Positions 32,276 through 40,811 of a DNA stretch of 62,037 nt are shown here, piece after piece. A program made the position numbers and the translations under genes. The stretch is from CAZYSK01 sp964649415 (GTDB lineage: Bacteria > Chloroflexota > Anaerolineae > B4-G1). The stretch lies in assembly GCA_964649415.1 (NCBI GenBank), contig CAZYSK010000032.1:1-62037 (forward strand), given 5' to 3'. The notes beneath the pieces are model-generated. The model ran no database searches. It worked only from the letters and a program-made list of their open reading frames with translations, and was not told where the DNA came from. The first letter of the stretch is position 1; each line of letters begins with the position of its first letter.

Positions 32276-32902
32276 CTAGCGCCCGACCGTGATCAGGTCC
32301 TTCAGCCCTTCGAAAGTCGCCGGGCCGATGCCCGGCACGTCCTGAATATCGTCAACGATCTCAAATGGCCCATTGGCCTCACGATACGCGATGATGCGCT
32401 GCGCCGTCGCCGGACCGACGCGCGGCAGCGTCTCCAGTTCCGCCTCCGTGGCCGCATTGATGTTGACCAGCGAGCCCGCCATTCCATCGCCTTCCGATGC
32501 GCCCCCCGAGACAGGCGGCGGAGGACTCTGCTCCCCCCGGTGTGGCACGTATACCTGCTGTTGATCCTGCAGCTCGAGGGCCAGATTGATGCAGTCCAGA
32601 TCGGCGTCAGATCCAGGACCGCCAGCGGCATTCACAGCATCTTGGACGATGCTACATGGGGCCAGTTCATAGACGGCCGGCTGCTGTACCGCCCCGCTGA
32701 CGTGCACCCGGATGGGAGCCTGCGTGGGGGTAGGAGTTGAGGTCGGGGTCGGGGCAGGGGTCGAGACGACGATCGGCGCGCTGGGTTGCTGGTGAGGGGA
32801 GAAGTACCCCCCTAGCCCGCCAACGATGAGGCCAAATACTGTGCCGAGAATAACGTGGCCCCGCCGGAACCGCGCTGTCTCCTGAACCGCCGCCTCGCTC
32901 AT
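32276..32902 (-). CDS. comEA: ComEA-like SLBB and helix-hairpin-helix DNA-binding protein
   Basis: A 208-residue protein. A cytoplasmic N terminus and one membrane span (about residues 17-35) anchor it. A Pro/Thr linker leads to an SLBB domain (IRVHVSGAVQQPAVYELAPC, about 65-125). The C terminus has the ComEA helix-hairpin-helix pair (VNINAATEAELETLPRVGPA, IVDDIQDVPGIGPATFEGL). ComEA captures double-stranded DNA outside the membrane for uptake. ComEC is not nearby. The ATG at 32902 is chosen over an upstream TTG because AGGAGG lies five bases before it. Confidence 0.88.
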   Translation of the reverse strand: MSEAAVQETARFRRGHVILGTVFGLIVGGLGGYFSPHQQPSAPIVVSTPAPTPTSTPTPTQAPIRVHVSGAVQQPAVYELAPCSIVQDAVNAAGGPGSDADLDCINLALELQDQQQVYVPHRGEQSPPPPVSGGASEGDGMAGSLVNINAATEAELETLPRVGPATAQRIIAYREANGPFEIVDDIQDVPGIGPATFEGLKDLITVGR

Positions 32903-32945
32903 CCCCGCCTCCTGCAAAGCTAAACGACCAACACCACAAACCAGG

Positions 32946-33086
32946 GTTACTACTCAGCCAATGGCGTGACACTAGACCTGACAGGTTTTGGATACCGGTT
33001 CTTGGCGTAGGTGCTTTTCCAAACGCTAATTCCTTCTACACCAAAGGCTTTCTTGGAAACCTGTCAGGTCTGGCCTGAGGAGTAAC
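32946..33086. mobile_element. MITE-like 141-bp element with nested inverted repeats
   Basis: Outer ends GTTACTACTCAG (32946-32957) and CTGAGGAGTAAC (33075-33086) match at 11 of 12 positions. Inner arms AGACCTGACAGGTTT (32974-32988) and AAACCTGTCAGGTCT (33057-33071) match perfectly, and each arm contains its own ACCTG/CAGGT palindrome. AAACCAGG words flank both sides. It contains no gene. The layout suggests a small non-autonomous element; no transposase is in the window. Confidence 0.5.
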
Positions 33087-33123
33087 AAACCAGGTTTATT
33101 GACTTGTGTCCGTTCTCAGTACC

Positions 33124-34113
33124 TTACGCCGCGCTCAATACCTCCAGCAATAGATCCACGCTATGCTGCACATCCCGCTCGTCCACCATCTCCGACGGCG
33201 AGTGGACGTAGCGACAGGGAATGGAAAGACAACCCGACGGCACGCCAGCGCGCACCAACTGCATCGCCGCCGCGTCGGTAGTGCCCCGCTCCAATACTTC
33301 CAACTGATAGGGGATGCCCGCGTCCTTGGCCCGCTGCACCAGCAGATCTCGCACCCGCGGGTGGGCGATCATCCCCGAGTCCTGCACCTTCACTGCCGGC
33401 CCCTTGCCCAATTCCACTGCCATCGGGCGACTCTCCGGCTTGTCGCCGGTCGTCGTCACGTCCACGGCGATGGCCAGGTCAGGATCGATGCCGTAGGTAG
33501 ACGTACGCGCTCCCGAGAGCGACGTCTCCTCCTGCACGGCGAAGACAAAATACACGTCGTGTGGCGTGTGCTCCAGCCGCCGCAGCGTCTCAATCAGCAC
33601 CGCACAGCCGATGCGGTCATCCATCGCCTTGGAGATCAGCCGCGTGCCCTGCGCGACGAAGGGACGCACGAACATCGCTGCATCACCCACGTGGACGGGG
33701 CAATCGTCGCGGCCAGATGCTCCTGTATCGATGTACAGCTCCTCGAACTTGGGAACCTTGTTCACGTCATCTCGCTTCTCCTCGGCGCCGATGACACCGA
33801 TCGTCCCATCGGAAAAAGCCACCCGCGCGCCCACGCATGTGAGCGAGCGCACGCCGCCAATGCGTGTGAAGCGGGCAAACCCCTTCTCATCCACGTAGGT
33901 CACCATCACGCCGATCTCATCCATATGGGCGTCCAACACGATGCGCTGGCCCTCCCCGCTGCCCTTCTTGCGCACCACCAGGCTCCCCAGCGGATCCACC
34001 CGCATCTCGTCAGCCATTGACGCCACCTCGGCGCGGATGACGGCCCGAATCTGCTCCTCGACGCCCGACGGGCCGTATGTTTCCACCAGCTTGCGGATCA
34101 ATTCCTTCATCAT
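33124..34113 (-). CDS. M42-family metallopeptidase (glutamyl/leucyl aminopeptidase-like)
   Basis: A 329-residue dinuclear-metal aminopeptidase of the M42 family, usually a tetrahedral dodecamer acting on peptides in the cytoplasm. The metal and catalytic residues are visible: His-x-Asp in LDAHMDEIG, the bridging Asp in SKAMDDRIG, Glu-Glu in AVQEETSLSG, Asp in AVDVTTTG and the last His in RYVHSPSEM. Two adjacent ATG codons (34113 and 34110) are possible starts. It is the 3'-most of three M42 paralogues, separated from the next by a hairpin-repeat array with an assembly gap. Confidence 0.92.
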   Translation of the reverse strand: MMKELIRKLVETYGPSGVEEQIRAVIRAEVASMADEMRVDPLGSLVVRKKGSGEGQRIVLDAHMDEIGVMVTYVDEKGFARFTRIGGVRSLTCVGARVAFSDGTIGVIGAEEKRDDVNKVPKFEELYIDTGASGRDDCPVHVGDAAMFVRPFVAQGTRLISKAMDDRIGCAVLIETLRRLEHTPHDVYFVFAVQEETSLSGARTSTYGIDPDLAIAVDVTTTGDKPESRPMAVELGKGPAVKVQDSGMIAHPRVRDLLVQRAKDAGIPYQLEVLERGTTDAAAMQLVRAGVPSGCLSIPCRYVHSPSEMVDERDVQHSVDLLLEVLSAA

Positions 34114-34191
34114 TCATCCCCTCTCCGGGATACTCTCTGCTCCGGGCGCGGCAACCGCGCCCCTACAACTGCGCCTGGCCCCTGCCTCCCG

Positions 34192-34546
34192 CTGGACCGC
34201 GGTCATCTTGACCGCCTGCCCCTCGTCTCCCACTGGACCGCGGTCATCTTGACCGCCCGCCCCCTGCCTCCCACTGGACCGCGGTCATCTTGACCGCCCG
34301 TCCCCTACCTCCCACTGGACCGCGGTCATCCTGACCGCCCGTCCCCTACCTCCCACTGGACCGCGGTCATCTTGACCGCCCGCCCCNNNNNNNNNNNNNN
34401 NNNNNNNNNNNNNNNNNNNNNNNNNNNNNNNNNNNNNNNNNNNNNNNNNNNNNNNNNNNNNNNNNNNNNNNNNNNNNNNNNNNNNNACCGCCCGCCCCCT
34501 GCCTCCCACTGGACCGCGGTCATCTTGACCGCCCGTCCCCTGCCTC
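34192..34546. repeat. 41-bp tandem hairpin-repeat array containing the assembly gap
   Basis: Copies start at 34192, 34233, 34274, 34315 and 34356, exactly 41 bases apart, and at least one lies beyond the gap at 34509. Each carries GCGGTCA-TCT-TGACCGC, a 7-bp stem, plus a C-rich spacer. The region before it (34141-34165) has GGCGCGGCAACCGCGCCCCT, another dispersed palindrome. True copy number is unknown because the gap lies inside the array. Confidence 0.85.
34387..34486. other. Assembly gap (100 N)
   Basis: Exactly 100 undetermined bases lie within the 41-bp repeat array. The round number suggests a placeholder of unknown length and the repeat explains why the assembly broke here. Confidence 0.98.
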
Positions 34547-34560
34547 CTGCTTCCTGCCGC

Positions 34561-35598
34561 TTACTCCCCTTCTCTCTCCAACGTACGCTCCGTGAGACGC
34601 GAAAGGGATTCGCGCATCAGCCGCACCGTGTTGTCGAAATCGTCCAATCGCAGCAACGCCACCGGGCTGTGAATGTAGCGACAGGGCACCGCCACCGTCA
34701 CCGAAGGCACCCCGTCGCGCGCCAGGTGAATGGCCCCTGCGTCTGTGCCGCCGACGCCCGGCTGCTTGAACTGGCACGGGATCTCCAGCGCCTCGGCCGT
34801 GTCGGTCAGCAGCCGCACCAGCCGCCGGTCGGCTATGAACGAGCGGTCCATCACCGTGATTGCCGGTCCCTTGCCCAGCTCAGTCGTGGGGCTGACGTCC
34901 TTGTCCTTGGGCAGATCGTCAGCGATGGTCCCTTCAAGCACAAAGGCACAATCGGGCGCGATGGCGTAGGCCGCCACCCGTGCGCCGCGCAGCCCCACCT
35001 CCTCCTGCACCGTGAAGGCTGCGTGAAGGTCAAAGGGAAAGCGCTCTCCCCGCAGCAACTCCACCAGCACCGCGCACCCGGCTCGATCGTCGAAGGCCTT
35101 GCCGGTGACCGAGGGGCCCAGTTCGCGGAACTGCGTGGCGAAGGTAGCATACGTCCCCTGTGGGGCCAGCTTCTTGGCCTCGTCCTTGCTTTTCGCCCCA
35201 ATATCCACGACCAGGTCTTCGATCTTGGTCACCTTCGTGTCCTCTCCAGCCCCGAGCAAGTGAATCGGCTTGACGCCGATGACACCAGGGATGCGCTCGG
35301 GGCCAACCTGGAAGCGCGTGCCGGGCAAGAGCCGGGCATCGATGCCGCCGACGGTCCTCACCTTCAGGAAACCGTCGCCATCGTGTCCCACGACCATCAA
35401 GCCCACCTCGTCCATGTGGGCGGCCAGCATCACGCGCAACTGCTGCTCGCCCGTCCCGCGCTTGCAGGCCAGCACATTCCCCATCGTGTCCACATCAATC
35501 TCGTCCGCGTGCTCCCGCACCGCGTCAAGGACGATGGCCCGCACATCTCCCTCGTCGCCCGAAACACCAACCGCGTCTGAAAGTGTTCGTAAGATCAT
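34561..35598 (-). CDS. M42-family metallopeptidase (second paralogue)
   Basis: A 345-residue M42 peptidase. Ligands are His-x-Asp in LAAHMDEVG, Asp in GKAFDDRAG, Glu-Glu in TVQEEVGLRG, Glu in FVLEGTIADD (acidic residue in place of the Asp of the first paralogue) and His in RYIHSPVAL. I start at the ATG at 35596-35598 (MILRTLSDAVG); the frame is open nine codons further but runs toward the repeat array. The three paralogues differ widely in sequence, so the triplication is not recent even though the arrays between them are regular. Confidence 0.9.
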   Translation of the reverse strand: MILRTLSDAVGVSGDEGDVRAIVLDAVREHADEIDVDTMGNVLACKRGTGEQQLRVMLAAHMDEVGLMVVGHDGDGFLKVRTVGGIDARLLPGTRFQVGPERIPGVIGVKPIHLLGAGEDTKVTKIEDLVVDIGAKSKDEAKKLAPQGTYATFATQFRELGPSVTGKAFDDRAGCAVLVELLRGERFPFDLHAAFTVQEEVGLRGARVAAYAIAPDCAFVLEGTIADDLPKDKDVSPTTELGKGPAITVMDRSFIADRRLVRLLTDTAEALEIPCQFKQPGVGGTDAGAIHLARDGVPSVTVAVPCRYIHSPVALLRLDDFDNTVRLMRESLSRLTERTLEREGE

Positions 35599-35614
35599 GA
35601 ATGCCCCCAAACCT

Positions 35615-35824
35615 CGCCATTCCAATGGCGCTCAACTACCCGTCTGACACGCCATTCCGATGGCACTCAATTGCTCCTCTGACACGCCATTCCAATGGCG
35701 CTCAACTGCTTCTCTGACACGCCATTCCGATGGCGCTCATTCATCTCTCGAAGGCGCCATTCCGATGGCGCTCATTCATCTCTCGAAGGCGCCATTCCGA
35801 TGGCGCTTAACCATCCTTCAAACT
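35615..35824. repeat. 35-bp tandem hairpin-repeat array, first copy set
   Basis: Six units begin at 35615, 35650, 35685, 35720, 35755 and 35790, exactly 35 bases apart. Each has CGCCATTCCGATGGCG, a stem of six to seven pairs with a four-base loop, and the spacer CTCATTCATCTCTCGAAGG or a variant. The stop codon of the third M42 gene (35807) lies inside the last unit. A second set is at 36945-37105 on the other side of that gene. Confidence 0.9.
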
Positions 35825-36925
35825 GCTGGGCGCTGCCCACGCCAGCTTCTCCAGGAAATCCGCCTCCAGCCCGGCGATGAACGCCGCCAGCAGCCGCCCG
35901 GCCCGCTCGACGTCCTGCACGGCCAACGTCTCCACCGGCTGATGCATGTAGCGGAGCGGCACTGATATGAGCGCCGTGGGGACTCCCTCACGGCTGACCT
36001 GGATCGCCCAGGCGTCCGTCCCGCTGCGGCCCGGAATCGGGTCAAGCTGATACGGGATCTCGTGGGCTGAGGCCACCTCCTTCAGGCGCGCCACCAACCC
36101 GGGATGGCAGTTGGGCCCGACGGCGATCGCGGGGCCTTCCCCCAGAGAGATGGTGTCCACCTCCGGTACGCCCGGATGTTTGCCAAAACCGACGTCCAGG
36201 GCGACGGCCACGTCTGGCGCGACGCCATAGGCAGCCGTGATAGCTCCCTTCAGTCCCGTCTCCTCCTGCACCGTCGCCACAGCAAAGACGTCCCAGCCGT
36301 GCCGCACGCTGGCCAGTTGTTCCAGCGCGAGCGTCACGGCGGCCACGCACGCCCGATCATCCATGGCCTTGCCGGCCACGCGGCGGTTTTTCAGCTCCGC
36401 CATCTCGCGCCTCAGGGAGACCAGATCGCCAACCGTTACCAGTTGTTCGACCTCTTCCGCCGGCAACCCCACGTCCACGAAGAGCTTGTCCCAGGGCACG
36501 GTTTTCTTGCGTTCCGCCGGGGGCAGGACGTGGGGCGGTCGTGTGGCGATCACGCCAGGCAGATCACGACGCCCGTGGACAAGCACCTCGCGCCCCAGCA
36601 AGACACGCCGATCCGTTCCGCCGACGCGACTGATGCGCAGAAAGCCCTTCTCGATACCGGTCACCATCAGACCGATTTCGTCCATGTGAGCTGCCAACAT
36701 CAACTTAGGGCGCGGAATCTCAGCAACGGGCCGGCCGCGGTTAGCCTCATCCGATCCGCCAGAGACCGTGCCGCGCTTGAGCGCAATCAGGCTACCCAGC
36801 TTGCCGTCGCGCATCTCGTCCACGAAAGGCTGCCATGTCTGGCGCAGCAACTCGCGCACCGGTTCCTCGTGACCGGCGATGCCCTCGACTTCCGAAAGCT
36901 GTTTCAGTAAAGAGGTTATTTCCAC
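35807..36925 (-). CDS. M42-family metallopeptidase (third paralogue)
   Basis: A 372-residue M42 peptidase with about 30 extra residues in the N-terminal third (between KRGTVSGGSD and the metal motif). Ligands are His-x-Asp in LAAHMDEIG, Asp in GKAMDDRAC, Glu-Glu in TVQEETGLKG, Asp in ALDVGFG and His in RYMHQPVE. I start at GTG 36925 (VEITSLLKQL) because AAAGGAG lies six bases upstream; the frame continues upstream only as translation of the 35-bp repeats. The C-terminal residues SSLKDG are read from the last repeat unit of the downstream array. Confidence 0.88.
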   Translation of the reverse strand: MEITSLLKQLSEVEGIAGHEEPVRELLRQTWQPFVDEMRDGKLGSLIALKRGTVSGGSDEANRGRPVAEIPRPKLMLAAHMDEIGLMVTGIEKGFLRISRVGGTDRRVLLGREVLVHGRRDLPGVIATRPPHVLPPAERKKTVPWDKLFVDVGLPAEEVEQLVTVGDLVSLRREMAELKNRRVAGKAMDDRACVAAVTLALEQLASVRHGWDVFAVATVQEETGLKGAITAAYGVAPDVAVALDVGFGKHPGVPEVDTISLGEGPAIAVGPNCHPGLVARLKEVASAHEIPYQLDPIPGRSGTDAWAIQVSREGVPTALISVPLRYMHQPVETLAVQDVERAGRLLAAFIAGLEADFLEKLAWAAPSSLKDG

Positions 36926-36944
36926 ACAAGACTCCTTTAGGTGT

Positions 36945-37105
36945 CGCCATGCCAATGGCGCACATTCACCTCTCAAAGGCGCCATTCCGATGGCGCTCAT
37001 TCACCCTTCAAAGGCGCCATTCCGATGGCGCACAGTTGTCCTTCAGAGGCGCCATTTCGATGGCGCTCTACCAACCTTAAAAGGCGTCATTCCGATGGCG
37101 CGGGT
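36945..37105. repeat. 35-bp tandem hairpin-repeat array, second copy set
   Basis: Five units begin at 36945, 36980, 37015, 37050 and 37085, exactly 35 bases apart, the same family as 35615-35824. With the first set they bracket the third M42 gene in the same orientation. Hairpin arms carry some compensating changes (GGCGCCATTTCGATGGCG against GGCGCCATTCCGATGGCG). Confidence 0.9.
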
Positions 37106-37148
37106 GCCACACATTTCGGGCACATACCAACCGCCGGCGGATACCCAC

Positions 37149-37724
37149 TCACGAGCCAGCCTCCGGCGTCAAGCTCACCGTGGGCGTAACTGTGACCGTC
37201 GCATCGCTGGGAGTTGGCGTGAACGTGGGCGTCTCGGTGGACGCCTCAGTCGGAGCGACCGTCTCGGTCGGTGCCTCGGTTAGGGTCTCAGTCGGGATGG
37301 GCGTCTCGGTTGGGGTCTCAGTCGGTACAGGCGTCTCGGTCGCCGTCTCCGTAGGAGCGAGTGTGGCTGTAGGCGCCGGCGTGAAAGTCGCCGTCGCAGT
37401 GGGAGCAAGCGTCCACGTAGCCGTGGGCCGTGGCGTGTCCGTGGGCAATGGCGTGTCTGTAGGCACCGGAACGGGCGTCGGCGTGTACGTGGGCGGGAAC
37501 CACTGTTCCGGCGTCGGTGCTAAAGTCTCCGTCGGTGCGATCGTGTCCGAAGCAGGCGTGGCCGAAGGCGGCTCGGTGGCCGTGGCGGTCGACGTAGGCG
37601 TCGCCCCGCCGGTCTCCGGCTTCAGCAACAGCATTGAGATACCGACGCAATAGCACGGCAGAGTCAAGAGTATTATGCTGGCCAGCACCCAGTGAACCGG
37701 GTGCCAATTGCTCATGGTGCGCAT
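37149..37724 (-). CDS. Membrane-anchored Thr/Pro-rich surface protein
   Basis: A 191-residue protein: a short N terminus (MRTMSNWHPVHWV), one membrane span (about 12-35), then some 150 residues of low-complexity Thr/Pro/Ala/Glu sequence (TPT, PTET, ATETPVP repeats). Such mucin-like stalks are usually extracellular and O-glycosylated. No folded domain is seen. An ATG three codons later is an alternative start. DNA is repetitive (GTCTCGGT words at 37220-37360). Functional partner unknown. Confidence 0.7.
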   Translation of the reverse strand: MRTMSNWHPVHWVLASIILLTLPCYCVGISMLLLKPETGGATPTSTATATEPPSATPASDTIAPTETLAPTPEQWFPPTYTPTPVPVPTDTPLPTDTPRPTATWTLAPTATATFTPAPTATLAPTETATETPVPTETPTETPIPTETLTEAPTETVAPTEASTETPTFTPTPSDATVTVTPTVSLTPEAGS

Positions 37725-37777
37725 TGGGCTACTCCGCTGAGAAGGCGGCGGTATGATAGCACCGTTGAGGGGGATTG

Positions 37778-38926
37778 TCAAAAGCCCCTGCTGAAGACGA
37801 TCTCGCCCCCCACCAGCGTCGACACGGGGCACAACCCACGATCCAGAAGCACGACGTCCGCGTCGTATCCAGGGGCCAGCAGGCCCTTGGGCAAGCCGAG
37901 TTCCTCCGCCGGGACGCGCGTGGCGGGCACCAGCGCCTGCTCCAGAGGCAACCCCACGAGGTCCACCAGATTGCGCACGCCGGTGTCCAATAGCGCGTGT
38001 GCTCCAGCGATCGTGCCATCCGCCAGGCGGCAGGAGCCGTCCCGGACGAAAACCCGCTTGCGCGCCCATTCATACGCTCCATCCGGCAGAGCGGCCAGCG
38101 GGGAAGCGTCGCTCACCAACACCACGCGATCCACCCCCTTGACCCGCAGGAGAATGGCCATCACCGCCGGGTGCACGTGCACGCCGTCAGCGATGAGCTC
38201 GGCCGCGATCTCGTCGAAGTACATGACGGCCCCCACGACTCCGGGCCGCCGATGATGGAGGGGGCGCATGGCGTTGAACGTGTGGGTAGCGTGAGCGAGA
38301 CCTAGTTGCACCGCCTGGGCCACCTGCTCGAAGGTCGCGTCCGAGTGCCCAATGACGGGCACGACGCCCGCATCGATCAACCGGGGGATGCAATTCATCG
38401 CCCCCTCCAGCTCTGGGGCGAGGGTGAGCATGCGAATCCGCCCGTGGGCCGCGGCCTGCAACGCCTCGAACTCCGCCCACGTGAGCGGCCTCATCCAGTC
38501 AGCGGTCGCCATGCCGGGGCGCTTGGGGGAGAGATGGGGACCCTCGACATGGATGCCCACGCATTGAGCGCCCATCGGAGGATCGGCCAGAACGTCAGCC
38601 ATAGCCTCCAGGGCGGCGATGATCTCTTCGCGCGGCAACGTGAGCGTCGTGCCGAGGAACGCGGTCACGCCGAAAGCTGGCAACGCACGGATGACGTCCG
38701 CCAGCCCGGCCCCCATCGCATCGTGGCCCAGCAGACCGTGCAGATGCACGTCAATCAGGCCGGGCACCACGGCTGTGCCCTGTGCCTCGATGACTTCCGC
38801 GTCCTCTGGCACCGCCAGCGCGCCGGCCAATCCCACGGCCTTGATGCGCGTCCCTTCGAGCAGCACCGTCCCAGGGTCCAGAACTCGATCCGGCGCATAC
38901 ACGCGCCCGTTGACAATCGCTTTCAT
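37778..38926 (-). CDS. nagA: N-acetylglucosamine-6-phosphate deacetylase
   Basis: A 382-residue amidohydrolase of usual length. It removes acetate from GlcNAc-6-phosphate in amino-sugar use and wall recycling. Conserved residues are IDVHLHGLLGHD (the HxH metal pair and the family HG), GIHVEGPHLSPKRPG with the metal-binding Glu, VIGHSDAT, ATHTFNAMRPLHHRRPG with the phosphate-site His and Arg, and LVSDAS with the catalytic Asp. No nagB or phosphotransferase gene is adjacent; the gene sits between the mucin-like protein and a glycosidase. Confidence 0.93.
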   Translation of the reverse strand: MKAIVNGRVYAPDRVLDPGTVLLEGTRIKAVGLAGALAVPEDAEVIEAQGTAVVPGLIDVHLHGLLGHDAMGAGLADVIRALPAFGVTAFLGTTLTLPREEIIAALEAMADVLADPPMGAQCVGIHVEGPHLSPKRPGMATADWMRPLTWAEFEALQAAAHGRIRMLTLAPELEGAMNCIPRLIDAGVVPVIGHSDATFEQVAQAVQLGLAHATHTFNAMRPLHHRRPGVVGAVMYFDEIAAELIADGVHVHPAVMAILLRVKGVDRVVLVSDASPLAALPDGAYEWARKRVFVRDGSCRLADGTIAGAHALLDTGVRNLVDLVGLPLEQALVPATRVPAEELGLPKGLLAPGYDADVVLLDRGLCPVSTLVGGEIVFSRGF

Positions 38927-39138
38927 ATCACCCCACCAGCTCTATGTTGACCAGGCCCTCTCATCAAAGCAAACAAACGGCGCTCAGGCAACGAGTTCCC
39001 AGATGCCCGCGCCCGACCGCCTGCGGATTCGATTTGTGGTAGGGGCGCGGTTGCCGCGCCCAGGTCCGCAGGCCCGCCGGATGGACGTCTGCGTCCGCGA
39101 CGCCCGCGGTCGGCAGGCGTCGGCCCATCCGCTCACAC
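38927..39138. repeat. Intergenic region made of dispersed palindromic repeats
   Basis: It contains GTAGGGGCGCGGTTGCCGCG followed by CCC at about 39040-39062, a palindromic word also present reversed at 34141-34165, and AGGTCCGCAGG...GACGTCTGCGTCCGCGACG at 39062-39105, the right half of the GTTCGTAGT repeat. No gene or clear promoter was seen. Confidence 0.55.
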
Positions 39139-40239
39139 CTATTCCGAGCAGCCCGGATAGCCGGTGATCTCAGCTACCCGACTGAAGAAAGCCCGCTTGA
39201 AGCCGGTGTTGATAGCCCAATTGACCGGCGGCGTCTGGAAGCCACAGAGCGCTTCAAACGGCCCCTCGTTCTTGCGGGGCAGCGGCTCGTACCACACGTA
39301 AGGGTCATCTTCCTGCCCATCCCAGCCCTGGTCGTAGTAGCCCCACGAGGCCCCGTTCTTCCATGCGGCCTCCATATTCGCAACCGCCGGCGAATCCTCG
39401 TTGATGACGATGGGTTTGGGATTCCGCTGGTATTCAGGCATAGCCTGAACAGCCTGGATGGCGGCTTCCAACTGTGGCGGCCGGGTCCCATTGCCGTGCA
39501 ACAGCACGAAGTCGGCCGTCTCAACCAACTGCGGCGATGGCATCCCCCTGCCGGTGTCCGCCTGGACACCCCCACCACTGGTGGAATAGAGAAAGTCGGG
39601 ATGTGCGGCCCGGATTCTGGCGATCATCTCGTGCACCCGCGTCGGATGGAACATCTGATTCTCGGCACGCTTCACGACCACGTCAATCTCATTCGCCAGC
39701 TCAATGAGCAGGTTCCGGCGCTCCGTGCCCTCCAGGAACGTCATCGCTTCGTCAGCCGCCCGCCATATCGCCTGCTCATCCCGCATCCGGCGCACGAACA
39801 CCCAGTAGAACAGGCCCACGATCACCACCATACCCAACTCGTCGGCCCGGGCCAGCACCCGCGAGATGCGATCCGCGTAGTCCGGCTTCAGACCCCCCTC
39901 CGGCGTGAAACCATTGTTGTCGTAGTTCTGATAGATCTCTGGAACGTAAAGCGGCCCCCCGCCCTGGAAGTTGATCGTGAAGGCCAACACGCCGTGGTTG
40001 CGCCACGACGGCAATGCCGCGCAGAACTCGCTCACGTTGCGCTCTGCGTCCCACTCCCCCGTATCCGGGTAGGCCCAATGATGGCGCATATCGGGATTGG
40101 CGTCGTCAAACGTGGCCTGCACCGTCCGCACGTTGCACAGCAGCCCCTGAACCCGATGGCCTTCAAACGCACGACCCGCGTAGGTGGGCCGGCCGTCCAG
40201 CAGAAACTCCGTGCCAGAGATGCTGACTCGAGTCATCAT
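39139..40239 (-). CDS. Clan-A glycoside hydrolase-like protein (GH5-type TIM barrel)
   Basis: A 366-residue protein with the features of a (beta/alpha)8 retaining glycosidase: AFTINFQGGGPLYVP, the helix ending GMVVIVGLFYWVFVRR, the acid/base motif LLIELANEIDVV (Asn-Glu) and the probable nucleophile Glu in KPIVINEDSPAV. A Trp-rich loop (GASWGYYDQGWDG) would line the substrate groove. No signal peptide is visible. Exact family and substrate are not recognised. It follows a broken gene by 10 bases and precedes nagA at some distance. Confidence 0.75.
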   Translation of the reverse strand: MMTRVSISGTEFLLDGRPTYAGRAFEGHRVQGLLCNVRTVQATFDDANPDMRHHWAYPDTGEWDAERNVSEFCAALPSWRNHGVLAFTINFQGGGPLYVPEIYQNYDNNGFTPEGGLKPDYADRISRVLARADELGMVVIVGLFYWVFVRRMRDEQAIWRAADEAMTFLEGTERRNLLIELANEIDVVVKRAENQMFHPTRVHEMIARIRAAHPDFLYSTSGGGVQADTGRGMPSPQLVETADFVLLHGNGTRPPQLEAAIQAVQAMPEYQRNPKPIVINEDSPAVANMEAAWKNGASWGYYDQGWDGQEDDPYVWYEPLPRKNEGPFEALCGFQTPPVNWAINTGFKRAFFSRVAEITGYPGCSE

Positions 40240-40249
40240 GTCCCCTTTG

Positions 40250-40677
40250 TCACTCGTCCACGATCACCGTCTCGCGGCGGATCTCCGGATCGGTGAATAC
40301 ATCCTGCACATCCACCGCTTTGGTCGAGAAACTCCAGAACACAGCACCTTCCGGTCCACCCTCGAACCAGTGTAGGACGTTCGGCGCGAAAGTGACTTGA
40401 TCACCCGGACGCAATATCGTCTCGTGCCACACGGTATAGGTGTGCCGGCGGTGCTCGGGCGGGTGGGCCTTTTGATGGGCTCTATCCACAGGGTGACCGC
40501 GTCTTCAGGATAGCGGTCGAACGCCCGTAGGCGCTCGCCATACTGCGCGTGCAGACCCTCGCCCCACCACTTCGCCCGCACCAACGGCACGCGGCAAGGT
40601 CCCTGGCGCTCCAGCGCCTTGATCACCTCCTGGCGCGGGAGGGGGAACCAGCGCTCGCGATTTCCCGAGCGCGCCAT
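40250..40677 (-). pseudogene. Broken chimera: URO-D-family N terminus joined out of frame to a D-lyxose-isomerase-like C terminus
   Basis: Reading from 40677, the first 60 or so codons (REVIKALERQGPCRVPLVRA, then KWWGEGLHAQYGERLRAFDR) look like the start of a URO-D-family protein. Near 40480 the sense shifts to another frame, which reads TYTVWHETILRPGDQVTFAP, then HWFEGGPEGAVFWSFSTKAV and FTDPEIRRETVIVDE, the C-terminal cupin of D-lyxose ketol-isomerase. The middle of both proteins is missing. A deletion joining two neighbouring genes is the simplest explanation. The remains lie 10 bases upstream of the clan-A glycosidase. Confidence 0.65.
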
Positions 40678-40811
40678 TTACCTGCGACTCATCTATTCAT
40701 ATTCATTTCGCCAGTATCTCAACAGCAGGATGACGCCGTGGATGACGGTGGCAGAAAGACGCCTGGATCGCGCGATCAAACACGCAATCTACCCAGCGAA
40801 AACGCGTGGTT

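Noticed and set aside
35615..37105. Regular repeats resembling a CRISPR array
   Set aside because: The spacers are themselves conserved, the unit is only 35 bp in all and no cas gene is near. These are tandem hairpin repeats.
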